Shown here in pieces: positions 1 to 12,500 of a DNA stretch of 64,000 nucleotides (within the stretch, counting starts at the first letter, position 1; each line of letters begins with the position of its first letter). Under the pieces are notes generated by a model. It was not told where the DNA came from, did not search any database, and worked only from the letters and a program-made list of their open reading frames with translations. The translations under genes and the position numbers were made by a program. Location: the NCBI GenBank assembly GCA_963678705.1, contig OY783209.1, positions 4,836,001 to 4,900,000 of the forward strand, written 5' to 3'. The stretch is from Panorpa germanica. Its lineage: Eukaryota; Arthropoda; Insecta; Mecoptera; Panorpidae.

Positions 1-2437
1 TAATTAATTTTTGAATAAAACTAATTAATAATATAACTAACAAACTATTAAATTAAAGAATTTAATTTTTAATAATTATAACTGGTAAATCTAACATTAA
101 TTATAATATATAATTAGCACCAAATTAATTGCAAATTAATGTATATGTTTTAATAATAATAACAAAGATTATTATTTTTTATTATAAACAATGTATTCTT
201 TTGTTGGTTTAAATGAGTTTTTTTTGTGAATATTAAAATTTAATGAATAAATTTAATTACCCAATACAAAACTGCATAGTTCAACACAAAATAAAATTAA
301 TTACAATACTTAAAAATAAGTCAATTTAATTTTTTAAATAAGATACCGATATGTGTTAATTTAACAAGTAAATTTATAAAATATATATTTAATTTAATTC
401 ATAAACTTATATATTAAAACTTTAAATATAAAACTTTTTCAATAAAATTTCATTGTGTTTCGAATGTTAAAAATTGACAAAGACATTTTATTTAAAATTA
501 ATTCAATTTTTTATTTAATTTAATTTATTTTATTTGCATATTTGTTTTACGCAATACTATGTGAATGTAAAATTATTTAGTTTTCCAAGATTTTTATTAT
601 ATAGTATGCTTTAGGCTGACACGTTATAGAAACTCGCGATTTTTAAGAGCGTTAACTACATTTATCATAATTAAAATAAAACAGTTTTCTTCAATTTTTA
701 ACAAATAAAATAATTAAAACGTGAATATTTTACTAAATTCAAACACAGGGGACACTGGTATACAATTCTAATGCACTTCCTAACATCTTATTGAAATATC
801 TACAATATTATTTATCATACGATTATACCCTTTTTTTTAATTTTACTTTACATAAATCTATCTTTTATATTTCATATAAAATTGCTCACCAAAATACATT
901 AATCCAGCTACAACACTAAATATACTTACTTACTAAATCTCTAATAATTCTTTGTATCCTGTTCATTTTCCTTTAGACTTTCTATTATATTTTATATTAT
1001 TTTTTATGTAATCTACGTTTACTAGTTAAAAAAAAAATTAAAATAGTTTTTTGTTTATAAAAATAACAATTACGTATATAATAATTATACTTAAGGGTTT
1101 TTTAATTGGTAACTATGGTACAAACTAGAATTAAAAATCGAAGTTAATTAATTATATTAAAACTTCTGTCTTTCCGTTAATCGAAGATTTAATTCAGACT
1201 AATAAATACATAATACTGTAATAAATTTATTTCTTGGTTGGTAAAGAAGCATTTCCACTAGTGTTATTTACAAAAATATAAAATAAACAATTTACAAAGT
1301 TTTATTTGCCATCGGTAAAGATCAATTAGAATTTGCGAGATATTATAGATTTAGATTCATAATCAAAATATATTGTTTTAGGTTTCGATGATGTTTAATT
1401 TTTAAATGTGGATAATTTAAAATATTAAATCCTTTACGAGTTAGAAATTAATGTTTTAATCGAAAAACTTAAAATAATAAAATTATATATCTATGTCCTT
1501 TGCTCTCATACTACGCATACATAAATGTTTCTCGCTTACTCATTAATAGATGTTAACCAACAACATTAAAAATAGATGAAAAAAAATTGTTTTCTTATTA
1601 TTTGAATATATATATAAATGTAAATGTTTTAATGTTTTAAATTATCAAAATTAAAAAAAAAATCATCGAAATCTAAACGATATAAAAACGAATGAATATT
1701 ATTAAATAACATAAATAATAACGGTGTTTCAGTCCCTGATTTAAATATGCGAAACTGTGAAAATTTTAAGTGTACTTCTTACAACAAAAATCTAACGTAA
1801 ATTGTGGCAATAAAAATAGATAGATCAACTAATAGATGTCTTAATTAATAAATAAAAACCTCCAATAGTAAACCCGAAAATGCAAACGTTTGGAAGATGC
1901 CAATCTCTCAGCAGAACTCAATGCTTTTTTTCAGTATTATGTATTTATTTCGAGTAAAAATATTTTACAATTATTTTAACAAAAAGTGGGCAACTTAAAT
2001 TTTGATTTATTTAAAAAAAAGGGCGTCTTTTAAATAATTTCGCTGCATATAAATCATGGATCAAACGAGTGTTGCTCGTCATTTGAGTATAACAACCACA
2101 TTAATACTCCGCGTTTCTTCTCGTTTTCTTTACTTGTGCGTCTCAACAATGTCTGTAAATTCTTTCACTTATTCCAATAAAATAAAATTTCATAAATTCT
2201 TAAAAAAAAAAACAATCCTTTTCTTTAAAACTTATCAATACGATTTATTTTCGAATTTCACTTTTAGCATCACTAATTTCTTGACATATACTTGTATATT
2301 ACTTAATATACTTTGCCAAACTTTGAAACACATAACTATAATAATAATATATAACAGAGTGTACAATCTAAAACTGTTTTCAATAAAATAAATCGTTAAA
2401 CGTAATATTTATATAAAATTTACCTTTTTCCCCGCAG
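1..2437. other. pigs 3' UTR and downstream AT-rich sequence, no gene seen
   Basis: The sequence is very AT-rich with many homopolymer A and T runs. The part nearest 2437 should be the 3' UTR of pigs. I see no coding exon, RNA gene or recognisable transposon. The plus-strand ORF at 2056-2391 is Phe/Leu/Ile-rich, as expected from AT-rich noncoding DNA, and overlaps the likely UTR. Confidence 0.6.
2244..2249 (-). promoter_or_regulatory. candidate polyadenylation signal of pigs (AATAAA)
   Basis: A canonical AATAAA occurs on the minus strand about 190 nt after the pigs stop codon. Further copies follow at 2006-2011 and 1944-1949, so the real cleavage site cannot be chosen from sequence. In DNA this AT-rich the hexamer is common by chance. 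Confidence 0.35.
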
Positions 2438-3552
2438 TTAGTACAACTCGGTGGCAGCTCTAATTGGCGTGGGAATTCTTGAAATCGTTTTATCAGGTTT
2501 TGGATCTTTTCGCGGGCTTCCAACAGCCAAATTAGAAATGGAGTTCGCAACAGCTTCCTTTAAACTATTACTCTCACTCACTTTACCTTCATCTTTGTCT
2601 TTACTGGTGCGTCTGTCCAAGGTTCCGTTCGAGTGAACCCAAGCGGTTGTGAAATCGTCATAATCCACAGAAGATTCTCGACTGTGCGAATTTGATTTGA
2701 TAGGTTTAGTTACTTTAGGAGGTAATTTTACAGTTTTCCTAGTTGATTTTGGAGAAGCGGGGATACTAGATTTCTTATTTAATTGTTTTTCATATTTATG
2801 TAACAACGACTTCATCTTTTCAAAGATTTGTGAATCACTTTGAGCAGTCTCTGCTGTTTGTAGAATTTGTTGAGCTAATGGTGGCATTGTTTTACTAGGA
2901 GATGTATTTAAAGACGCCGATTTAATGCGACGTCCATTTTTGTCATATTCGGTATGATTAACGGTTGCTCTTAACGGAGAATTACGAGTAAACGTTGATT
3001 TCGGTTCGTTGAAAGTGTCCGTCGTTATTGGGGCACGTTTCCTCCCGTTTTGTTGCCGCCCGTTCCAAGTGTTATTAATGTTCGGCGTAGAACTGTTAAC
3101 ATTGGGTTTCCTCACACTTCTATAGACAGGGGAAGCTCTCTTCACCGATGACGAGGTCAGTGACTTTATCGAGCCAGCATCTGATGTATTGTCAATGCTC
3201 TTTCGTCTAATAACGACTGGTGAACGTGGGATTTTGCTTTCAATTTTTTTGGGGTTCTTTTCGTCACCATATAAGTTGTGGGAGAAGAAGGTTTTTCGTA
3301 AACCAGTACTGCTGCTAATGTCAGAAGTGGGTTTCTTCGTTGCTTGTATTGTCGTTGGTTCGGTATTTGTATTTGTATTGTTGCAAATTTCGTTATTGAC
3401 GTAGCTGTAATCAATGCTTTTAGGCCCGCTATCTGTAACGTCTGATGTGACTGTGTCATCGGAATTTCCATTGAAGGTGTCGCTGTTTATTGTCTTTGGA
3501 CTGTCGTCGCCAGTCGATACCTGGGAACCATCGCTGGCCTGATCTAGACGCG
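2438..3552 (-). CDS. pigs: pigs terminal exon: EB1-binding (SxIP) tail and stop
   Basis: This 1115-nt exon has the acceptor ATTTTCAG|CG. It stays open to a TAA at 2440..2438 and encodes residues 487-856, ending RAATELY. It carries three SxIP motifs in basic Ser/Pro-rich context: SKIP (3227-3238), SSIP (2759-2770) and SRIP (2471-2482, eleven residues before the C-terminus). SxIP motifs dock onto the EB homology domain of EB1 and are used by GAS2L proteins to track microtubule ends. Between them, [20 protein letters not shown] (residues ~727-746) could form a short amphipathic or coiled helix. Two apparent ORFs inside this exon in other frames are shadows. Confidence 0.88.
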
Positions 3553-6500
3553 CTGAAAATAATGTTTATATGGTCAAACGCAAGAAAGTGTCATTGACTA
3601 TTAAATAAATAAAAAGTGATATACAAAAACTTGTCTAAAAAATCCTAAATGTCTAAAGTCCTTGGTTTAAATATATTTAGTTCTAAAAACTGTTCAAAGT
3701 TGATGCAGTGAAATAAATACCAAAAAGAAAAAAATACAATAAAAGCTGAATCAATTTACCACTGTATTCAGCGTCTTCTGTTGATGCCTGACTGTGCAAC
3801 GACTGTCGCTTGTTGACGCCTCCATTGTGTATCATCACTCCATCCTTAATAATTCCTAAACTTCTGTATCCTTCATCACTAACTTCGCTTCCGTTGTCGC
3901 TGATATTTTCAAATTTCGCAGCAGCTTCAGATTTAGCTGAACTATCAAAGATTTGTATATTTGCTTCGCTAACAAGATTCGGTTCAAAATTGGTAGGAGG
4001 AAGAGAAATCAAGCTGGCTCTCTTAACTTGATCTTCACTGCTAGAGACTTTATTTTTATTCTTCAAGTTTTGTGCGTTAGTGTCAACACTTTTCACACGC
4101 GGATTTGGGGAAACTGATCTTCGAGATATATCGGTTCTTCTAGGAGATACAGATCGTCGGCTGAAATGATTGGGGGTTGATTTGTGTTGAATGTCGAATG
4201 CTTGATTTTCGTAAGATGTACGTTGAGGAGTTGGGGATCGTGATCTATTACCGGAAGTAGGAGGAGCTAATAAGGATAATGGAACATTCGTTGACACTGA
4301 TCCACGACGAGTTGTTGGAGGTGACCTATAACAATTACAAAAACATTTCTAACTACAAAACTAATCAAACTACAAAAAAAACATGTAATAAGAGTATCTA
4401 GAGGATGGAAGGATTAGGATTAAGATCGTTGTACAATTTACCTATCGTAGTGCACCTGCGCACGAGTTAAATCCATCCCTTGTGGTCCAGGGGGCGCTTT
4501 TGTAACAATCCTGCTAGATACGGGTTGACGGTGTTGCGCTCGACATCTACAAGGATCGTGCTTGTCTAAGAAATGAGAGAGAGTATCCCAACCTCCTCCT
4601 ACGCGTACCATCACGTGGCTTCGAAGAATCTACCCAACAACAATTCATTAAAGTTTGTGACTAAGTTAGCGTAGAGTGCAGCTTATAGACACTTACCCTT
4701 ACGAAGATCAAAACTTTGGTGTCTCCAATACGATATTTTCCCTCTGATACTCTGACCATTGGGAACTGGGATGGGCAAGTGCAACGCTCTACCAAATCTC
4801 GAACCTGAAACAATTAGAAATTCAGCAATTTAGTATATATGAAGGATATACATATTATATACCCTAAATCAACTAAGTACAATAATTATCAACGTACAGT
4901 TATCTCATTATGAACTTTACCAATGTTTTTTAAATATCATGGACCTATTGTTTTACGTGACCTTTGAATCCGGACCCGGATTTAGTAAATATCTTATCAT
5001 TACACAACGAAAGGTATTTTCTAATACGAAATTGTTTTAAGCATGGGCAATTTATCCCTATCACTGCAATCTACATGTGGAAGTATGCAATAAATTGCTA
5101 AGAGAATTGTTTTGAACAATATTAGTGAGTGGCAGATCCCGTCAAAACGGCAAGTCATCCGACTTAAATGTGAATATTCTTAGGCTAATTCTAAATCCGA
5201 AACAAGTAAAATATTATGATGACGATACGAGATCGTTGAAATGCCAAATGAGCAACTAAATCATTCACTAGTTATTTGTTATGTAATAATATTCAATAAA
5301 TGATTGATTTTGCACATGGAAATAATCACTTTCACCACATCCTAAGATCAAAGGAGCGAAGCGGGTGCTACGGAATTTGGCAAAGTGAAATGTTTTGGTC
5401 ATTTTGTGAAGTTATCAATCAATTCAATCTGCAAATATTTATTACAAATTTATTTCTGACAGTCTCTTATGTTATTTAATAAGCATGAAATATTTTAGTG
5501 CAATCAAGATTGCTATTTTGTTTATAATTACTTTTTAATTGGTAAAAGTTTTTAATTTTTTTTTCGTTACTTGTAGTTAATGAAACAACATGCTTTTGCT
5601 TGATTTACGCAAATTAACGAAAGGTTCGGTCATAAAATTTAATGCATTTATAATTTAATTAAATGTAATTTAATTACTAACCATTTCTTATTAGATTTGA
5701 ACATTGCGAAATACAAGAAAATAGACATTAGAAGTCGTTAGCGTCGTTACTGAGCCGAGATTGATAAAGAAGTTTTGTAACGATGCTTGTCAAAATGTTT
5801 TTTATATCGTTAACGATCTAAAATGTTGCCAACAGTGTGGAATATATCAATAACTTATATTTTAAATCTAGAGATAATTTTGTCAACTTAGCGTCAACGG
5901 TTGTTGCAGATAAAACAGTATTTAATCTATTCTCCATTTGTCGTAGAAAGATGGCTACAATACTATATGAATACGTTGAACAAACAGAGGCATTTTATAT
6001 TCGTTAATTAGAATTGTTGTTTAGTCATAAATTTATTTTTACAATTGCATTGACAGCCATCAAACATTTAACAACCGTACCATTCGTACGTTTAATTTAA
6101 AGAATTCAGACATTTGTTGTTTATTGTTTTATTTAAATTCCAGTGTTTATTGTGTATCTCTTTAACCAGTACGTAATGTTAATATCAACTATGACCTGTG
6201 ACTTGAACGTAATGCAATACACAAACTTAATGCATTTTGTTGAAATGAAATAAATAAACGTATTTATTATTATTACAAGTACTTAAAGGCTGCTGCATCT
6301 GTAAGTAAAGAAACAATTGCATTGCAGGAGCAGCAGCTCTTAATAATTCGAAACCAAATAATCATTATTAATAATGATTTATTATAGTAAAATGTTATTA
6401 ACTTATTGTTGAAAGGAATTAGGTCAAACACATTGCGTTATTCGTCAAGTTTATCGTCGTTTTATGAGTTTGAACGAACAATCACCCTTCAACCTTAGAC

Positions 6501-9500
6501 GCCACAGACTACCGAAAGACATAATTCTCCAGACGCATGCCACATATATTCCTTTTAATTTAAAATATCACCACAGCTAAGTAGGTTTATTGAAACACTT
6601 TTCCCTACACTAAGACACAAGACAAACGTAAGTTACTCTCGGTTTCCGTTCCTGTCTCACTCTTTCAAGCAAATTGCTAACTAGAACTGTCTTTTTCTTA
6701 CGTCTTCCTCCTTTCATACTGACACTAACTTAACCTCTTCCTCAAGCAATCTAAAACGACTTGTTCCAATCCCCATCTGCACCCTTAAAACCATGTTTGC
6801 ATTTCAAACACATCCCTACTTCCAATATCATCTCAACATAAAAAATGTTCTCGAATCCACTTTGTTCCTCTACTATAAATATTATTGTATCAAAATATTG
6901 TATTTCTTCGAAAATGTTTCTTGGTTGGTGATATTTAATAAGGTCAATATTATATTATCAATTATAAAAATGAATAAGAACGGTATATGCTACACCCGGG
7001 TACAACAACAATGGGTATTTATTTCACTGCTGTAATATGTTAAATATGATCTTAATATGAGCGCTCTTAGAGATCTCTGACCTCCTGCTCTGGGCGCTGT
7101 AGGGTGTTCGATGGCGACGCGGACGGTACGACTCATAAGTATGATTTGTTGAACCGGACGTCGTGATTTCGAGTTCAAATAAAATGTCAATTCGTTTACA
7201 ATCAACAATCAACGATCACGTGCTCATGCCTAACCACGTGGTCACGTATTTGAGACAATACACTATTCTAAGTCATAAATACAAGTATCATAAAATTGAA
7301 TTAAGTTATTCCATGGAATAGAGTTATAGGTCTTTCACTTAGTTAGGTTACAACGCCCAAGATAGCGGGTTCGAACACGCCAGGCTCACGAGAGGCATTA
7401 CCTTCATTAAAAGAGGAAGTAAAGGTAACGGTCTCGTGTGATTTATATCTAGCTCGCATGTTAAGGGAGAAATAAGATCAAATCTAGGTCGTTCTGGTTT
7501 TGCTAATCTGTACAACCATTCGGATACACAGATAATAGAGTACTATCTAACTCTACTAAATCGCAGGTAGAAAATTGTCTTGCAGTGGAAGATACACACT
7601 TGCTAGCTTGCAACAACGTAATTCAAATGTTCATTTTCTACTTGTCATGTAGAAATTATCTTGGAATGCAAGGTTCCCACCTCGTACTAGCTAATTAATG
7701 TGTTATATGGCATTACATTTTCTAGCTGTGAGAGAGTTTTAATACATAAAAAAGAGAAAAGTCGTAAGAAAAATTTGTCTTTATTCTCTTCGTATGGTTG
7801 TTAGAATGTGTTAACTAGCTAGAAGTCTTAAGACAGACTTGTTGCAAGTATAGTCTACGCAAAATTATCCCATAATGTTTCTTCTAATCACTTAATGCAG
7901 CAAAAAACTAATAAATAAACTTTTCTAACTAATTTCTGGGTGTGTTGATTCAAAATGCCTACCTTTTACTACCGTTTACTACCTTTAATTTTGATAATTT
8001 AGGGATCCATCTTGATAAAATGATAGCTAAAAACTGTTTCTTTTGCAATATCTTTTTACCAATTACTCTTAAGATAAAAATTGTTATTATCAATTTGATA
8101 GCACACTCAATTTCCTACAATTTGTGCTTACAACATTTTTTTGTATATTTAACAGTTACTGAACTACACCGCTGTAATGTAGCGCACTTCACTGAAAATT
8201 AGTAATGGTTCGCATTCAACAACGAATGCAATGGCTTACAATTTTGCTCATATCTCTTAAACCCAATATCGTATTTAAACAAATCATACATCATTGAAAA
8301 GGATTTTTAATGCTCTACAACTTTTATTTACACATTTTTTTGTTAAAATTAATAATTTCAAACTTATTAAATATCAAATGTCAAAAATTATGTTCTCTGC
8401 AAAGTAAACACATTTCAAACAACATGGTAATTTTACCGCCATTTTTCAAACTTTTATATATTTCTCTAATTGATTATACTAGTATACAGTTCAAACTATT
8501 GACATGTGCATTGTAGTGCATAATATAGTAGTAATGAACTGCATGGTTCACATTTCCGCAATGTAACAAAATCACGATATTACAAAATAAAAAGTTTAAA
8601 AAAATTTAAATAAATTCAAATACCATACACATCACATTAGAAAAACATATAACAAATAAAAAATAATAGAAATAAAAGACGATGTATTCATTGTGTGCTA
8701 TTAAAGTAACAAGAGGGACGTGTGTTGTTATTTTGTACAGAAGACAACAAACCAAAGACAAAGAGATCATGAGCAGACGCTAGTAAAGTACCAACAGCTG
8801 AACAAGAGCGCATAAAGTCTACTACTACTAGCCCCCATGTGTTGTAAAGGTATCACAGAATCGTGAATTGATCAGTGAAATGTTTTGAATATATGAATGC
8901 ACAAAGTAGTCACCGGGCACGAGGAGCACGGGCACTAGAAGATCAGTATCAACGTGTACTGATACCCAAACCCAGTGCCAAGGAAATCAAATATTGACAG
9001 ACGTGAAAAAAGAAAGGCGCGGTTTCGTAGAAGAAGAGCAGTAAAATTACAAGAACGGAATATAGTTTCCTTCTCACTGTTTTAATTTTGTATTCAATTT
9101 ACGTTTTCTTTGTTTTTTTACAACACTGTAAGGTCCCATCTTTCTAAATTAAAAACTATGTTATATTATAACCTCAATAATGTGACAATCTGTCAAAATA
9201 CATTAGACTTTGTTTTTAAAAGAAGTTCAATGTTAGTTTGTTAAAAATAAAGAAATAAACACAATTTCTATTACTAATTGTTATTGAAAACAGCAATTTT
9301 AATTACTCTACATTTAATTTTGTCCAACTGTCGAACTGTCAAAATTTATATTACTAACAACGCATGCTCACCAACTAAATTAACTAAACTCAAATTAAAG
9401 CAAGAATGTGACAAGGAATGCCTATTCTAAAAACCTGAAATCAAGATTAAAATGTTAAATAAAAATGTAAAGTAAATATCAATAGAGTGAAATGAAGTTG

Positions 9501-12500
9501 ATGATGTTTTCCTTTTGTTTCGTTCTAATTTCCTGTACCAAAATGGAAAACCGATTGTATCATTGAAAATACAACAGAAGTCAAATTTTTAAGATTTTCT
9601 GATTTTTGTAAATTTTAATGGGATAAGATATTCTTTTTAGATATTAATGGAATTACTCTTTTTATATTATCAAAGTAGTGGCATATGGAGACTGAGGCAG
9701 TACTGAATATGGGGCTTTTTTTAAGTTCCACGCGAAATTAATTGTATCTAGTCTACTAGTTTTTTTGGGGCCTAAGTTGAACTCCATCCACTCCTCTCTC
9801 GGTAAGTCTCTAATTAAAGGATTTATTCCTTTGTATAGGATCTGAATTTGATTAGAAATATAAAAACGAAATTTATGCAGGCATGTAGCAGATATTATGA
9901 GGGTTGAGAATATTGTATTCATTAAATTCTCAGTGCATTTTTGGCTACATCACTGCATATTTAGTATGCACGTTTTTTTATGTTATTCTTCCGTATTTCA
10001 ATCTTTCAATTGGAGAAACGATCATTGTACTCGTTTTATAATGAGATTCAAATTCATTTCATTTGAACTTTTCAAATGCAAAATAAGTGAAATTTAAAAT
10101 CACTTGAATTAAGTATTAACTGTTGTGGTGAAACGAAAACAAAACGAGATCTATCATTAGATTCACTTCTGGATTGATTTTTATTTTGAAATAATTTACA
10201 TACTTATTTTCTATTGTTATGAGGTCTGAGTTGAGTGTCTTATATATTAAAAGATATAATAAAAAGAAGGAGAAAAAATAAGAGCGTATGAAATTGCAAG
10301 TAAAAATTAAGAAGATTGTTACATCTATTTGTTTATTTGTTTATATTCTACCCGCCAAGCTTTAAAAAGGATTTGATAAATCTAAAAAAAATGTACATAA
10401 GAAGTTTTAATAGATTTATTTTTCAAAAAGCAGTAAAATAGATCACAAAACGTTGTATTTCAAGAAACATGTTTACTTAACTGAAAATTTTTGTTATGAT
10501 AGATAAACCTTTAATACAGGAAATTAGCGAGTAAGTCGTTAAAAAAAAAAACAAGCATGTAAATTTACACTGTTAAAAATGTTCTTAATTTTTATACAAA
10601 TTTAATAGATAAATGCGTATTAAAATTAAGAATCTGTTATTAATTTTTTAAGATGAATTTTTGTCTGACGTTCTTAAACAATTCTATGAAAATACACTTA
10701 ATTGTGAAAATGTATTTTAATTTTATTTAATACCTGGTTCTAAAATATCAAAACTATACTTCTTTGAACAAAAAAAAAACTAAAAGTTACTCAGATTTCC
10801 GTTGTTATACCAATAAATTTATTGTAAACAACCATTTAAAAAATATTTAGTTATTATTTTATTGTTTATTGTTCGCCTTTCGGCTTTACAATCTACATTC
10901 TTAATACATACTTCAAATTACAATTACAATTAAAAAATATTTAGTTAATTATTATTTTTTAAACAAGCGGGCAAAGCCGGTTACTTTACCTCATATAAAA
11001 TATAAATAAATATACATAATATTTATTATGTGAAATAATTTTAAAAAGAATTCACAAGATGATCATTGCCAAAAGAATAAAAGTAAAATAAATATGGATT
11101 TTTCAATAACTGTTTATTATTGTTAAATAAACAATTGTGTATTCAGTGTGTTGCATGTTTTTGTATAAATTATAATAAATTAGAATCAATTAGCTCATTT
11201 ATTTGTACAGGTATATTAACTTAATACGAGACCAGGGACGGATTTATAGAAACATTCTACAAACATTATAAGAGAAACATTTTAAGAAACACTCCCTCCT
11301 CTTAAAGACGTTTTTGTTATCCTTTCAATACGCCATGTAGGGAGGGGTTTTTTCTCTTTTTTTTCTCAAGTATAGATTGAGCAATTTTATTCGAACCTTT
11401 TGTACATTATTGAGCATACTTTTGACTATGTTGTATCATTTTATCATGTATCAATATTGAAGCATAAGCCGGTAACAAAGCTTTCTCCAGAAGGTCTTGG
11501 GAAAAAGACAATTTGCGGTGTTCACTATAACTCGGCCGGAAATTATTTGAAAATGAAAAACCATTAAAATTTAGTTAAATTATAATCAAATCTTCCCCCC
11601 AACGGCCTCTGATAATTCTTTTTTTCATTTAAAATTTTTTGGCGGCCATCTAAAGTGTAAACTGTTATTTTCCACGAAAAATTCCGCCATTTTGTGGGTG
11701 GGAAACACCCTTAATGTAAAAAAAAAATTTTTATCTAAACGTTGGAGGGAGGTATTTTATATGTAGAAAATGTGTACGAAGTTTGAAATGAATCGATCAA
11801 TCATTTTTTAAATGGCTGTGAACACGGACTTTGAAAAAGTAGTTTTGAGAAAAACGCGTCAGGACTATAGCAATGAATAAATTGTATACCTGATTAACAA
11901 ATATTACGATATAATATACCGGATTAATAAGACAATAACTTCAAGAATATTGCTTAGATCGGCTTAAAATTTTAAGGACATATTCTTGAAATGTTAAACA
12001 ATAAGATAAAACAAAAAAAAATTGGATTTTTCGAAAGTGAAAACCCTAACCCCTCCCTTAAGGCAAGAACAAAAAACGTTATGTTCGAGGTAATATGTAT
12101 AAACTTCAAAATAACCGCAACATACAGACGCATCGCAGCCACTGTGCCATCAAATATTAACTTATACATAAATTTCTTTAACAACTAATTTGAAAAACAT
12201 TTTATTAATGTTAATTTCTAAATATACATTTGTTTGACGTAACAGTGTGTTAATTCAGTTTGTTTTATTAATTATTCTTTTACGCTAGACCTTGAATATG
12301 TTGTATCTATTTGTTTATTTATTTATTCAATAAGATATATTAATGTAAGAAGCATGTATGTAAATTTATATTTATTAGAAATACGGATTAAAGATACCGA
12401 CCACTAAGTTCAATGACAAACGCTATTGTGTTATTATATTTATTTAATTAATTATCAAACTTATGTCATAAACGAAACAACATTCATTCCTAAATAAATA

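Noticed and set aside
2056..2391. Plus-strand 111-codon ORF near the pigs 3' end.
   Set aside because: Highly AT-driven composition (Phe, Ile, Leu, Thr, Asn), no domain, and antisense to the likely pigs 3' UTR.
7328..7400. A functional tRNA gene.
   Set aside because: Only A- and B-box-like motifs are present. No acceptor stem or cloverleaf can be formed.
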